Below are positions 53,836 to 63,597 of a stretch of DNA of 64,000 bases, piece after piece. Under the pieces are notes generated by a model that saw only the letters and a program-made list of their open reading frames with translations, was not told the origin of the DNA and did not search any database. This DNA comes from Butyricimonas faecalis (lineage in GTDB: Bacteria; Bacteroidota; Bacteroidia; Bacteroidales; Marinifilaceae): the NCBI RefSeq assembly GCF_003991565.1, contig NZ_CP032819.1, positions 1,488,001 to 1,552,000 on the forward strand, in the 5' to 3' direction. Positions within the stretch are counted from its first letter, which is position 1. Every line of letters begins with the position of its first letter. The position numbers were made by a program, and so were the translations under genes.

Positions 53836-56800
53836 TCACTCCGCTTTTATCCCGAATATCAAACAATACGTCACGGGCAACACCACGATAGTCAATAAAC
53901 TGGCTACCAACAAGCCCCCCATGATACAGGCTGCCATACCGCCAAACATCGCGTCGAACAACAAGGGCAGCATACCCAATATCGTCGTACCCGAAGCCAT
54001 GGCTACCGGAACGATTCTTGACTTCGTGGCCTGCAACACGGCATCCAGCGGGGCCAACCCGTTCTCCTGTTCGATACCGATCTGGTCCACCAGTACAATC
54101 GCATTCTTAATATTCATCCCGACCAATCCCAACACGCCCAGTAAAGCGAAAAAGTCAAACATTTTTCCCATCACCAGCAAACCAAAGACCACCCCGATAA
54201 AAATCAACGGCACCATCAGCAATATAACCATCGGTTTCCTATATGTTCTGAAAAGCAACAACAACACGACAAACATCAAGATAAACGTCAACGGCATATT
54301 GGCTGCCAAAGCCTCGTTGGACTCCACCTGACTTTCCTCCTCCCCAAATATTTTCATCCGGTACCCTTCCGGCATCTCCATACGCTTCACCTTGTCCCAT
54401 ACTTCCGTGAAAGCTGCTTTCGTATTGGCTCCCCGTTTGGGATCACATTGCGCCATCATCACCCGATCCCGATTATACCGCTTGATCACGTTATAATGAT
54501 AATCATAAGCAAAGCTATCCACCACCTGTGCCAGAGGCACCGTGAACCCTTGCGTGGCAAACACGGGCAGCGTCTTCATGTTATCTAAATTCTTACTATC
54601 AAACCCATCCTCCTTCAACAATATCGGCATAAACAAATCCTTCTCCCGGAAGTCCCCGATGGCCAACCCATTGGTGGCAATCTTCAAAGCGTAAGCCACC
54701 GACTGGCGGGTAATCCCCAGGCGTTGTCCCCGTTCTTGCGAGTAGGCCGGTTCCCAAACGGGAACTTGATTTCCCCAACTACTTCGAATATCCGTCACCA
54801 TGTCACATTCCCGCATGACATCCATCGCCCGTTCCGTCAAGGCAGCAAGCGTGTCAACGTTCTCCCCGATAAATCCGATCTCGATAGCGGCCTCCACCGC
54901 CGGAGACAACTTGAACAAAGAAGAACGGATCAACATATCCGGATAATTCTCCCGCACGTAAGTATTCAAACGCTCCTCCACCACCGGAGACTGCTCCTTT
55001 TTCTTCACTTCGATCAACAAATTCCCGAAATTCGCCTTCGGTCCAAAAGACGTGCTTGCCAGATAATACCGCAATGGCGATCCCCCGATCGTCACCGACA
55101 CGTTCACCACCTCATCCTGCTCCAGCAAATAAGCCTCAATATCCGACATCATATCCTCCGATTCACGAATACTGAACCCTTCCGGCAGAAAACAATCTGC
55201 CCGGAAATAAGGTTTATCCATACTCGGAAAGAAATTCTGTGGCATAATCCCCATGATATACATGGCCACCAAGAATAAACAGACCACCGAGACCATCGTG
55301 ATCACCTTGCGCTTAATCAATCCCCGTAACACAAAAACAAACTTATTATAAAACTTCGTATCGTAAGGATCTTTACTCGAATCTCCGGAACTCTCCTTCA
55401 ATATAAAATTACCGAACACGGTCGTCTGCGTCAACGCCAGAATCCAACTTAATCCCAACGAAACCGCCAACACGATAAACAACGGTTTCACCATCTCCGC
55501 CACGGAAGAAGGCGCCAAATACAAGGGCAAAAAAGAAAATATAGCAATCAGCGTGGCCCCCAGCAATCCCCATTGCGGAACCGTCGCCCCCTTGATCAAA
55601 GCATCCCGCCGACGCATACCCTTCCTAATCAATATTTGAGCATTATCCGTCACCACGATAGCATTATCCACCAACATCCCCATCGCGATAATAAAGGCCG
55701 CCAGCGATGTCCGGTTCAACCCGACCCCCATAAACTGCATAATCAGCATCGTACCACCAATCGAGAAAATCAACGACGAACCGATCAGTAACCCGGCACG
55801 AGTCCCCATCACCAGTAAAATAATAAAGATCACGATCACCACGGACTCCACCAGGTTCAACAGGAAACCATTGTTTGCCTCCCGCGCGATCTCGTTCTCC
55901 GGGTAAAGAGTCACGAGTTCGATCCCCACAGGCATCAACTCCTCCAACTGTCTCAACCGCTCCTTCACCTTATCCCCCGTCTTCACCACGTCACGCTCCG
56001 GATCGGTCGAAATACCGATGCCGATAGCCCGTTTTCCATTCACCCGCATCAAACTACTCGGCGGATCCATGTATCCTTTTTCAATCGTGGTAATATCCCC
56101 CAGCCGGACCTGTTGTCCCGCCTGGGTTACAATCAGCTGGTTACGAATATCATCCAACGTCTTGTACGTCCCGTCAGCCAATATCTTCAATTCCAAACTC
56201 CCCGCCCGTTTCTCTCCCGTGTTAATCAAGGAATTCTGCGACTTGATCGTCTGTATCAAAGAGTTCAAATCAATTCCCGAATTTGCCAACTTCGACATGG
56301 AGATAAACACGTTCACCACCTCCGTCTGTTCACCGTACAGGGCCACCTTCTGCACCCCGTCCACGGAAACAAGCTGGGTCTTCAACTTTTGTCCCCACTC
56401 CCGCAAATCGTGATAAGAAAAACCCTCTCCGGCCGTCAGCCCGTAATATATTCCGAACACATCGCCGAAGTCATCCGACACGCTGATCATCGAGGCCCCC
56501 TGTGGCAATGAAGGTTGTATATTCAGCACCTTACGCCGCAACTCGTCCCACATCTGGGGCATCTCCTCCGGTGGGGTTGCCGGGTTCAACTCGATTTGTA
56601 TTTTAGACATCCCGTAATAGGAATCCGATTTGATCTTATAAACCCGGCGCATGGATTGAATTTCCCGCTCGATCGGCTCCGTGATTAACTGCTCCACCTC
56701 ATTAGGTGTGGTCCCCGGGAATCTCGTTATAAGGACCGCCGTTTTAATCACGAAAGGCGAATCCTCCTTTTTCCCCAGCAGATCGAAAGACAAAACTCCC

Positions 56801-56874
56801 CCGACTAACAATATGGCCAAAAAGAAATAAACCACCTTCGTGTTTTCCAGCGAATATCTAGCTATATTCATCAT
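53836..56874 (-). CDS. RND-family efflux pump inner-membrane transporter, 1012 aa
   Basis: Twelve membrane helices in two repeats with two large periplasmic loops, as in AcrB. Proton-relay Asp residues are present in GMLVDNAIVVTDNAQ within helix 4. The first helix (KVVYFFLAILLVGGVLSFDLL) and the ITRFPGTTPNEVEQLITEPIE block after it are typical. The substrate is not evident; the lack of a Met/Cys cluster argues against Cu/Ag export. It lies 6 bases after the adaptor gene. Confidence 0.93.
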   Translation of the reverse strand: MMNIARYSLENTKVVYFFLAILLVGGVLSFDLLGKKEDSPFVIKTAVLITRFPGTTPNEVEQLITEPIEREIQSMRRVYKIKSDSYYGMSKIQIELNPATPPEEMPQMWDELRRKVLNIQPSLPQGASMISVSDDFGDVFGIYYGLTAGEGFSYHDLREWGQKLKTQLVSVDGVQKVALYGEQTEVVNVFISMSKLANSGIDLNSLIQTIKSQNSLINTGEKRAGSLELKILADGTYKTLDDIRNQLIVTQAGQQVRLGDITTIEKGYMDPPSSLMRVNGKRAIGIGISTDPERDVVKTGDKVKERLRQLEELMPVGIELVTLYPENEIAREANNGFLLNLVESVVIVIFIILLVMGTRAGLLIGSSLIFSIGGTMLIMQFMGVGLNRTSLAAFIIAMGMLVDNAIVVTDNAQILIRKGMRRRDALIKGATVPQWGLLGATLIAIFSFLPLYLAPSSVAEMVKPLFIVLAVSLGLSWILALTQTTVFGNFILKESSGDSSKDPYDTKFYNKFVFVLRGLIKRKVITMVSVVCLFLVAMYIMGIMPQNFFPSMDKPYFRADCFLPEGFSIRESEDMMSDIEAYLLEQDEVVNVSVTIGGSPLRYYLASTSFGPKANFGNLLIEVKKKEQSPVVEERLNTYVRENYPDMLIRSSLFKLSPAVEAAIEIGFIGENVDTLAALTERAMDVMRECDMVTDIRSSWGNQVPVWEPAYSQERGQRLGITRQSVAYALKIATNGLAIGDFREKDLFMPILLKEDGFDSKNLDNMKTLPVFATQGFTVPLAQVVDSFAYDYHYNVIKRYNRDRVMMAQCDPKRGANTKAAFTEVWDKVKRMEMPEGYRMKIFGEEESQVESNEALAANMPLTFILMFVVLLLLFRTYRKPMVILLMVPLIFIGVVFGLLVMGKMFDFFALLGVLGLVGMNIKNAIVLVDQIGIEQENGLAPLDAVLQATKSRIVPVAMASGTTILGMLPLLFDAMFGGMAACIMGGLLVASLLTIVVLPVTYCLIFGIKAE

Positions 56875-56880
56875 ATCAAC

Positions 56881-57930
56881 CTATTTAAGCAACTTCACCT
56901 TTTGACCTTCCGTTATATAATTCGCTCCTGCCACGACAATCGAATCCTCATCCGTGAGCCCCTTCTGCACCATAATCTTATCACTCCCAAACAACTGCCC
57001 GATCTCCACGGTCCGGCTGGTCACCGTTTCCGTCTTCGGGTCATACACCCAAACACACGTCTCGTTCGAGGTGGGATTCCTGAACAAAGCACTCATCGGT
57101 ACAATATAATTACCCTCCACCGGAGTTTCAATCTTCAAATTTACTTTACAAGAAAAACCGGGATATATATTATGCTTGTCCCTCGAAAACCGGGAATCGT
57201 CAATCACCAATTTCACCGGAATACCCGTCCCATCAGGGGAGGCATCGATAAATTCTTTCACCTTTGCCTTGAACCATAACCCCTTGTAAGTGTCAAACTC
57301 CACGGTCACCGTCATGGGCGTGCGTGTCAAATCAACACTCGTTTCCGGCAACGTAAAACCAACAGCCAGCTTGTTCGGGTTAACCAACTTGACAATCGAC
57401 TCGCCCGGATTCACTTTCTGGTAATTCTCCACGAACTTCTTCTCCACGAACCCGTCAAAAGGAGCTCTTAATTTCGTGTTTTCCAGCGTGTTTACCGATG
57501 TCTCGTAAGCCGATTTACCTCTTATATAATTCGCCTCGGCAATCTCGTACTCCTGTTGTGAAATCGCCTGCATGGAAAGCAATCTTCTATTCCGTTCCAA
57601 CTGAGATTTAGCCGTCAAATAAGCCGCCTTATTCGCCTCAAACTGCAAGCGATAATCCAACGGGTCAACCGCCGCAATCACCTGCCCCTTTTTCACTTTC
57701 TGCCCCTCGTCCACGTTCATCGCTATCAATGGCCCGGACAACTTAAACGCCAAATTACTATATTCTTCAGCCTCCACAACACCCGTGTATAATTTATTGA
57801 TAGCCCCTAGTGACTCTACATTTACCACTTTCACAGGACGTACAATGTCCTGATACGCGTTATCCTTTTTCCCTTGGCAGCCACTCCACAAAAGAACAAC
57901 CAAAACATAAAGAATCCATTTAAATCCCAT
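56881..57930 (-). CDS. RND efflux periplasmic adaptor (HlyD/AcrA-type), 349 aa
   Basis: A lipoprotein signal ends at Cys19 (VVLLWSGC). A biotinyl-lipoyl-like domain (SGPLIAMNVDEGQKVKKGQV), an alpha-helical hairpin (AAYLTAKSQLERNRRLLSMQ) and the matching second lipoyl half (TKLRAPFDGFVEKKFVENYQ) are followed by the beta-barrel domain. It bridges pump and TolC channel. First gene of the operon; the gap upstream (57931-58188) contains no clear consensus promoter. Confidence 0.92.
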   Translation of the reverse strand: MGFKWILYVLVVLLWSGCQGKKDNAYQDIVRPVKVVNVESLGAINKLYTGVVEAEEYSNLAFKLSGPLIAMNVDEGQKVKKGQVIAAVDPLDYRLQFEANKAAYLTAKSQLERNRRLLSMQAISQQEYEIAEANYIRGKSAYETSVNTLENTKLRAPFDGFVEKKFVENYQKVNPGESIVKLVNPNKLAVGFTLPETSVDLTRTPMTVTVEFDTYKGLWFKAKVKEFIDASPDGTGIPVKLVIDDSRFSRDKHNIYPGFSCKVNLKIETPVEGNYIVPMSALFRNPTSNETCVWVYDPKTETVTSRTVEIGQLFGSDKIMVQKGLTDEDSIVVAGANYITEGQKVKLLK

Positions 57931-58188
57931 AAAACAAACCTTCTTATTTATTTTACAAATTATTTATCACCCCATCACTCGATTAAATAGTAATGGATGA
58001 ATTCATCGAACATTTTAACAAATAACTTAATAATTAGAGTCCATTCCCCTCGACCCGATACGCTACCCTAACAATCTTATTGATCATTAACCTGACTCGT
58101 ATACGAAAATAAATAGACAAAGTTGTATTCTATGGGCAAAACAACAAGATAGAAGAATTTAATATTCTGACACTACCTTATCTTTATT

Positions 58189-59091
58189 TTATTCTTCATC
58201 AAGCACAAAGCAGTCCCAAGAAAATTCATTACTATCGTAATCTATAATGGCCTTCACCTGTACACTCACAGGTTTCCCGTCTAAGATTGCCGGGGCCCAT
58301 TTTACTTCGGTGCTAAATAAACGTCCCGGGAACATTTGTCCTGTAATAATAGGTGCAATTTGCCTGTGATATAAATCATCTGCATATTTTAAATTTGAAA
58401 AATAACCCTCTTTATCTACTATAAAACTAAATTTTATACTTCCTAATACGGGAGAGGCATTCACGGGATATTCAATCTTTTCCACGCTATAGCTGTTTTT
58501 AGAATAAATGTGCATGGCAACTTGGTGAATATACCTCGTCAAGTTGTATCTTTTCCCGTAAAATCTTTTATCCGGTTCTCCCCATTTTGGTCCTTCATCA
58601 AGCATGACAAGATCACCTTTTGTGTTCAAACTGATAGAGAAAGCCAAACTGGAAGTTACTTTTTTACCATTTTCTCGACTCGCTTTCCAATTTCGTGACA
58701 TTGATACCACTCGTTTTATTTCGTTTACAAGAGCCGTATCAGAAAGGTTTTCAACAACGCAATTTTTAATTTTTCCTCTTTTGGTTACCCAAAAATCAGT
58801 CTCGAAATCACATTTGCGTGAAATGTTGTTCAAATAAGCCATGTTACTAAATAACAGATCTGATTCCGTGAGATTAACACGAAACGGTATATGCTGGTGC
58901 AGTATTTGGTTCAACAACCAAATAGGAAATGAAACTCCGGCTTCTTTGCCTTGGAACATGACATTATCGTTGTTCACTTTTTTACATTTCCTATTTTCAG
59001 CATGCGTTGATAGAGAATAACAACCCAAGAAAAAAACAACCAGGAACCATGTACTTGTTCTAAATATCCTACTGTAGTTATTAATGAACAT
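58189..59091 (-). CDS. Secreted protein with TonB C-terminal-like domain, 300 aa
   Basis: The signal sequence extends to about residue 31 (STWFLVVFFLGCYSLSTHA). The C-terminal 90 residues (LGSIKFSFIVDKEGYFSNLK, VKWAPAILDGKPVSVQVKAI) follow the TonB_C fold pattern. An earlier segment (DFWVTKRGKIKNCVVENLSD, about 95-165) looks like a second, more divergent copy. It lacks the Pro-rich linker and ExbBD partners of true TonB, so it is not an energy transducer. Such domains occur in Bacteroidota proteins that bind other envelope proteins. Function unknown; it stands alone. Confidence 0.7.
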   Translation of the reverse strand: MFINNYSRIFRTSTWFLVVFFLGCYSLSTHAENRKCKKVNNDNVMFQGKEAGVSFPIWLLNQILHQHIPFRVNLTESDLLFSNMAYLNNISRKCDFETDFWVTKRGKIKNCVVENLSDTALVNEIKRVVSMSRNWKASRENGKKVTSSLAFSISLNTKGDLVMLDEGPKWGEPDKRFYGKRYNLTRYIHQVAMHIYSKNSYSVEKIEYPVNASPVLGSIKFSFIVDKEGYFSNLKYADDLYHRQIAPIITGQMFPGRLFSTEVKWAPAILDGKPVSVQVKAIIDYDSNEFSWDCFVLDEE

Positions 59092-59420
59092 GATTTTTAT
59101 GATTTGTACAAATTCAGATAAACACGATCATCTATCTGAATTTGAAATTAATATTATTCTACCTTTAAACATATGTTCTATATATAAATACACGATCGTT
59201 AGAGAAAAGGATTACATGGGAATAAAATATTTTTAAGCATACCATGTAAAAAATGGTACTTATACACAAGTTTAAACGAGGGCGCAGAAAAGTCCCTTTA
59301 GGAAAGAAATAGCTTCCCCCACCAACTCTCCCTTACACAGGGGGAGAGTTGATTACCAAGCGGTCTTCCCTCTTGTGTAAAAAAGAGTTAGGGTAGGTAG
59401 TTGTAAAAAAAATGATAACC
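59092..59420. other. Non-coding gap containing palindromic element A
   Basis: No gene is visible in these 329 bases. They hold the palindromic repeat at 59313-59400 and A/T-rich sequence otherwise. Confidence 0.6.
59313..59400. repeat. Palindromic intergenic element, copy A
   Basis: Imperfect terminal inverted repeats of about 33 bases; the left arm includes CCAACTCTCCCTTACACAGG and the right arm read in reverse includes CCTAACTCTTTTTTACACAA. A roughly 20-base centre separates them. It encodes no protein and shares its ends with copy B at 60264-60375. Confidence 0.65.
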
Positions 59421-60197
59421 CTATTTCACCAAACCAGCCGTTCTCAAACGGATCTCGGTCAAAATCTTTTTCGTGTACAACGGGAACTCCCCGTTCAACA
59501 TCCATGCAAAATAACCGGGTTGCTCTTTCAGCACTTTCACCACGGGAACTCCTTTATTTTTCCCGAAATTAAATACCTCCACCCCTTCTTCGTTATAGAT
59601 GATAAATCCGGCAAAATCCACCGTGTTATTCTGTGTAGAAAACTTACTTAGGAAAGCGATGTCGTTCTCCAACGTGTCATTGTAGCGATCCAACTGGGCT
59701 TTCAACACCTCATAGGTCGCCGTGGTATCGGCAGCTGCCGTGTGGGCATCTTCCAAATTCTTGTTACAATAAAAACGATATGCAGCGCTTAACGTACGTT
59801 GCTCCATCTTGTGAAAAATCGTCTGTACATCCACGAACTTCCGTTTTCGCATATCGAAATCCACGTCTACACGTAAAAACTCCTCTGCCAACAACGGAAT
59901 GTCAAAACGATTTGAATTATATCCTCCCAAATCACACCCCTCGATAAAACGGGCCAAATCCTTGGCAATCTCCTTGAACGTCGGACAATCCTTCACGTCA
60001 TCATCATAAATTCCGTGAATAGCAGACGCCTGTTCCGGTATATGCATCTCCGGGTTCACCCGGATCGTTCTCTGTTCCTCTTTCCCGTTCGGCATCACCT
60101 TCAAAACAGAAATTTCCACGATCTTGTCCTTCGCGATATTAATACCCGTTGTCTCCAAATCAAAGAATACAATCGGGTTAGTCAATTTTAATTCCAA
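59421..60197 (-). CDS. DnaQ-like 3'-5' exonuclease, 258 aa
   Basis: A DEDDh exonuclease domain: Exo I FFDLETTG (about residues 12-19), Exo II around YNSNRFDIPLLAEEF, Exo III DAHTAAADTTAT with the His/Asp pair. Length exceeds the roughly 180-residue catalytic domain; the extra C-terminal part (FAGFIIYNEEGVEVFNFGKNKG, then YFAWMLNGEFP) resembles the ExoX-like C-terminal module. It is either a polymerase III epsilon-like proofreader or a repair exonuclease. It stands 250 bases downstream of dnaN, separated by element B. Confidence 0.88.
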   Translation of the reverse strand: MELKLTNPIVFFDLETTGINIAKDKIVEISVLKVMPNGKEEQRTIRVNPEMHIPEQASAIHGIYDDDVKDCPTFKEIAKDLARFIEGCDLGGYNSNRFDIPLLAEEFLRVDVDFDMRKRKFVDVQTIFHKMEQRTLSAAYRFYCNKNLEDAHTAAADTTATYEVLKAQLDRYNDTLENDIAFLSKFSTQNNTVDFAGFIIYNEEGVEVFNFGKNKGVPVVKVLKEQPGYFAWMLNGEFPLYTKKILTEIRLRTAGLVK

Positions 60198-60263
60198 AAC
60201 TTACTAATTTTAGATTGAATGATTTTAGATTTCAGATTCCAACCACACGAAGCCTACGCTTTA

Positions 60264-60375
60264 ATTACCCCCTCTAACTCCCCCTTGCACAGGAGAGAAC
60301 ACGCTGCATTGCTACATCATAGTACCCTATCGCGTTCCTCTCCCCTCGTGTAAAGAGGAATTGGAGAGGGTAATT
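60264..60375. repeat. Palindromic intergenic element, copy B
   Basis: Left arm ATTACCCCCTCTAACTCCCC with CTTGCACAGGAGAGAAC after it; right arm, read in reverse, ATTACCCTCTCCAATTCCTC with TTTACACGAGGGGAGAGG after it. The ends match copy A, about 950 bases away, in the sequence TCTAACTC and TTRCACAGG. It lies between the exonuclease and dnaN. Confidence 0.65.
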
Positions 60376-60447
60376 TTTCCATTCTAAATTCTAAACTCCA
60401 AATTTTAAATTAGTTTAATCGGTAAGGCGAAAATCTCGCCTTACTGA

Positions 60448-61572
60448 TTAAACCATCATCGGCATCAACAACATCAACAAATCCTCGTTCTCGTTCTCAT
60501 TCTCGTAAGGCAAGAACAATCCCGGACGACTCGGATCGGACAACTCCAACACCAGAGATTCCGTATTGAGGTTGACCAATATCTCTTGTACAAAAGGCGA
60601 CTTAAATCCTATGGCGATCTCCTCTCCCTCGTACTGGCAAGTAATCGTTTCGTGTCCGGACATGGCATAATCCACGTCTTGGGCGGAAATCACGATCGTT
60701 CCATTGGTCAAGTCAAACTTCACCAAGTTACTAGCTTGATTGGCCATCACGGAAACCCGTCTCAGCGAATTATACAACTCCTTTTTCTCGATAATAACCT
60801 TTTTAGGATTATTCTGCGGGATCACGGAATTATAGTTCGGGAAACGTCCTTCCACCAGCGTGCAAACCATCTTGTAATTTCCGAACGTGAAGCAAGCCAT
60901 CTTCTCGTTGAATTGCAAACGCAACTCGCTATCATCCTTCGGTAATATATTCTTTAACAACAACGACGGCTTCTTCGGCAAGATCAATGCAAACTGATCC
61001 CCATCCGTCTTGGCATCAAAACGTTTGTAGCGTACCAGCTTATGAGCATCCGAAGCCACGAACGTAAAATTCTCCGGTCCCATCTCCATCAAGATACAGT
61101 TCATCACCGGACGCAAATCATCATTTGCCGTGGCGAAAACCGTATGGGTAATCCCCTCCAATAACATACCGCAATTCGTTGTTATCGTGTTCACACTCTC
61201 GTCCATTCCGGATTGCACCGGGTAATCCTCGGCACTCTCTCCCGGCACGGAAAACTCTCCCTTATCCGAGATAATCTTCACCTCGTTCGTTCCCGTGTTA
61301 ATATCAAACGTCAAGGGTTGTTCCGGGAACTCTTTCAATATATCCAGCAACAACTTCGCCGGGATCGTGATACTTCCCGGAGTCTCCAGGTTATCCAATT
61401 CGATCTTGGCCTCCATCGTCGTTTCCTTGTCGGAAGCCGTGGCATACAACATATCATCCTTGGCAACCAACAGAATATTATCCAGAATCGGTTGTGCAGG
61501 TTTTCCACTGATCACCTTACTCACGGCCTGCAACCGCATCAAAAAACTACTACTTGATACAACAAATCTCAT
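60448..61572 (-). CDS. dnaN: DNA polymerase III sliding clamp (beta subunit), 374 aa
   Basis: Three clamp domains are visible: the N-terminal FVVSSSSFLMRLQAVSKVIS start, the middle QFALILPKKPSLLLKN, and the C-terminal end in NENEDLLMLLMPMMV, the MPM(R/V) motif of beta clamps. It forms a ring that tethers the replicative polymerase. The gene is not linked to dnaA or recF here. It lies 18 bases downstream of the aminopeptidase gene, so both may share a transcript. Confidence 0.96.
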   Translation of the reverse strand: MRFVVSSSSFLMRLQAVSKVISGKPAQPILDNILLVAKDDMLYATASDKETTMEAKIELDNLETPGSITIPAKLLLDILKEFPEQPLTFDINTGTNEVKIISDKGEFSVPGESAEDYPVQSGMDESVNTITTNCGMLLEGITHTVFATANDDLRPVMNCILMEMGPENFTFVASDAHKLVRYKRFDAKTDGDQFALILPKKPSLLLKNILPKDDSELRLQFNEKMACFTFGNYKMVCTLVEGRFPNYNSVIPQNNPKKVIIEKKELYNSLRRVSVMANQASNLVKFDLTNGTIVISAQDVDYAMSGHETITCQYEGEEIAIGFKSPFVQEILVNLNTESLVLELSDPSRPGLFLPYENENENEDLLMLLMPMMV

Positions 61573-61590
61573 ATCTGCTCTTTATAATTT

Positions 61591-62982
61591 TTATCCATTT
61601 ATCGTATTTTCCACCTCTTCCACGGTGATCGGAGCCCGATGGTCTCCCATACATTTACACCCGTTCTCCGTGATCAAAATATCATCTTCCAAACGGATTC
61701 CACCAAAGTCCTTGTACGTCTCGATCTTGTCATACACCAAGAACTCCTTGTGCAATCCCTGTTCTCTCCACTGGTCGATCAACGCGGGAATGAAATAACA
61801 CCCCGGCTCGTCGGTAACCACGAATCCCGGTTGCAACTTACGTCCCATACGCAAGGAAGAAGTACCGAACTGGTTGATCGGGCGAGTCTCGTCGTCATAT
61901 CCCACGTAAATCTGTCCCAAATCCTCCATATCATGCACGTCCAATCCCATCATGTGACCCAACCCGTGAGGCATGAACAAAGCATGAGCCCCGGCAGCCA
62001 CAGCGGCATTCACATCTCCCTTCATCAAGCCAAGATCTTTCAACCCTTGGGCCAAAACCTTACATACCTCCAGATGCACGTACTGATACGTTACTCCCGG
62101 ACGGGCAATCTCCATCGCCTTGTTATTACAAGCCAATACAATATTATATACATCCTTTTGACGCTGATCGAAACGTCCGCCCACGGGAACCGTACGGGTA
62201 AAATCAGAACAATAATTCATGTTGTTCTCCGCTCCGGCATCGGTCAACATCATACGTCCCACGGTCAACGTCTTGCTATGATCGTGATTATGCAACGTCT
62301 CGCCATTTTGTGAAAGAATCACGGGGAAAGAAACCAAACTTCCGTACGAAGCGGCAATTCCCTCGATCAACCCGGCAATGTACTGCTCTTTTTGTCCCGG
62401 CAACGCGTGTTTCATGGCAGCCACATGCATCTCGTAACCGATGTTACAAGCCAGATTAATTTGCTCGATCTCACAAGCCTCTTTCACGGAACGCAAAGCC
62501 ACCACGGCCTTGATCAATTCCAAAGAAGAATAATTCTTGATCAGCGAATGATGAATACCCAGCAAATCCTCCAGCAACAACATGTTGTGATAACGATAAG
62601 GCGGCAAGAAATGAATCTTTCGACCTTGACTGATAGCCTCTTTCAAAGCCTCGGCCAGTTTACAGAAAGGAGCGGAACAAGTCACACCCACGCTGGCAGC
62701 CAAATCCTTCACGCTCGGTTGCGGTCCCATCCAGATAATATCGTCCATATCCACGTCGTTTCCGTACAGACAAACTTCCCCGGAATCCGCGTCCATCAAC
62801 CCGGCAAACCCGGGCATATTCAATCCAAAGAAATAAAGGAATGAACTATCCTGACGGAATTTATACGTGTTGGACGGATAATTTGCAGGAGCTTCCTCAT
62901 TACCCAATATCAACACCAAGCCGCCACTCATCTTGTCGATAAGTTGCTTTCTTCTATTTATATACACGCTTTTATCAAACAT
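61591..62982 (-). CDS. pepP: Xaa-Pro aminopeptidase (M24B family), 463 aa
   Basis: The N-terminal creatinase-like domain (FDKSVYINRRKQLIDKM...EAPANYPSNTYKFRQDSSFLY) resembles AMP_N of PepP. The pita-bread catalytic domain has all metal ligands: Asp in LTDAGAEN and in CSDFTRTVP, His in HGLGHMMGLDVHD, Glu in DEPGCYF and in GIRLEDD. It removes N-terminal residues before Pro, in the cytoplasm. Upstream of dnaN by 18 bases. A 9-bp hairpin lies in its leader (63011-63034). Confidence 0.95.
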   Translation of the reverse strand: MFDKSVYINRRKQLIDKMSGGLVLILGNEEAPANYPSNTYKFRQDSSFLYFFGLNMPGFAGLMDADSGEVCLYGNDVDMDDIIWMGPQPSVKDLAASVGVTCSAPFCKLAEALKEAISQGRKIHFLPPYRYHNMLLLEDLLGIHHSLIKNYSSLELIKAVVALRSVKEACEIEQINLACNIGYEMHVAAMKHALPGQKEQYIAGLIEGIAASYGSLVSFPVILSQNGETLHNHDHSKTLTVGRMMLTDAGAENNMNYCSDFTRTVPVGGRFDQRQKDVYNIVLACNNKAMEIARPGVTYQYVHLEVCKVLAQGLKDLGLMKGDVNAAVAAGAHALFMPHGLGHMMGLDVHDMEDLGQIYVGYDDETRPINQFGTSSLRMGRKLQPGFVVTDEPGCYFIPALIDQWREQGLHKEFLVYDKIETYKDFGGIRLEDDILITENGCKCMGDHRAPITVEEVENTING

Positions 62983-63010
62983 ATTTATTATTCATTTAAT
63001 GATTAATTTT

Positions 63011-63034
63011 CCTTGTCAAAATGAGTTGACAAGG
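63011..63034. promoter_or_regulatory. Inverted repeat upstream of pepP
   Basis: A perfect 9-bp inverted repeat (CCTTGTCAA / TTGACAAGG) with a 6-base loop lies 29 bases before the pepP start codon on the minus strand. It may be an operator or leader hairpin. Confidence 0.45.
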
Positions 63035-63360
63035 TATAAATTTTTTTTCAATGTCACAATTCAAAAATCCATTTTAATCCAAAAAACGAGTTCCTTATCC
63101 CGTCGCTAAACATCGGGAGATTATTACCTTGGGTAATGCCAGGCCTTCCCCTAGCGTTAAGCTATGCTTGGTTATCATCATTCTCCTAAAAGAATAAGGT
63201 TTTAATAGCTTACTAAAAATTTTAGGCAGTTATATACAATTTTGTTGTGAGATGTTTACTCCTGCAGGCAAGAAGGTATATTTACCATTCGTGATCCAAT
63301 GGATAAGGAATCCATTTCTAAGACAAGCACCCATTCATTTCGCCACGGAGAGGTGTCAGG

Positions 63361-63413
63361 GACGTTCACGAACGTCTTTGTAACGTCTTTGATTCGTCTT
63401 TGATACGTCTTTA
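63361..63413 (+). repeat. Palindrome plus four CGTCTTTG repeats with 11-bp period
   Basis: The palindrome GACGTTC-AC-GAACGTC (63361-63376) overlaps the first of four CGTCTTT(G/A) units at 63373, 63384, 63395 and 63406. The spacing is exactly 11 bases, about one helical turn, placing all units on one face of the DNA. It lies 185 bases upstream of the FecR start. Confidence 0.75.
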
Positions 63414-63597
63414 ATCCCTAAGAACATCGAATATGCCACGGAAGACAATCGCGTATTATCTGGGAAAAGTTTACTTCGGTTTTCATTGTAAAGTGGTATA
63501 TAAGTATCAAAAAAAATCTAAAATTGACTCACCCGGTTTTCACCCTCATCCGTATTCATAATGAAAACTGGATATTCCACAAGAAATAAAAGGAAAG

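Larger units (their letters stand above)
62983..63597. other. Non-coding gap with several inverted repeats and a tandem array
   Basis: No gene is visible in these 615 bases between two divergent genes. They contain hairpins at 63011-63034 and 63298-63316 (AATGGAT, 5-base loop, ATCCATT), a 16-bp palindrome at 63361-63376, and the CGTCTTTG array at 63373-63413. Confidence 0.6.

Noticed and set aside
63373..63413. CRISPR array
   Set aside because: Units are only 8 bases with 3-base spacers and no cas genes are present; it is a phased short tandem repeat.
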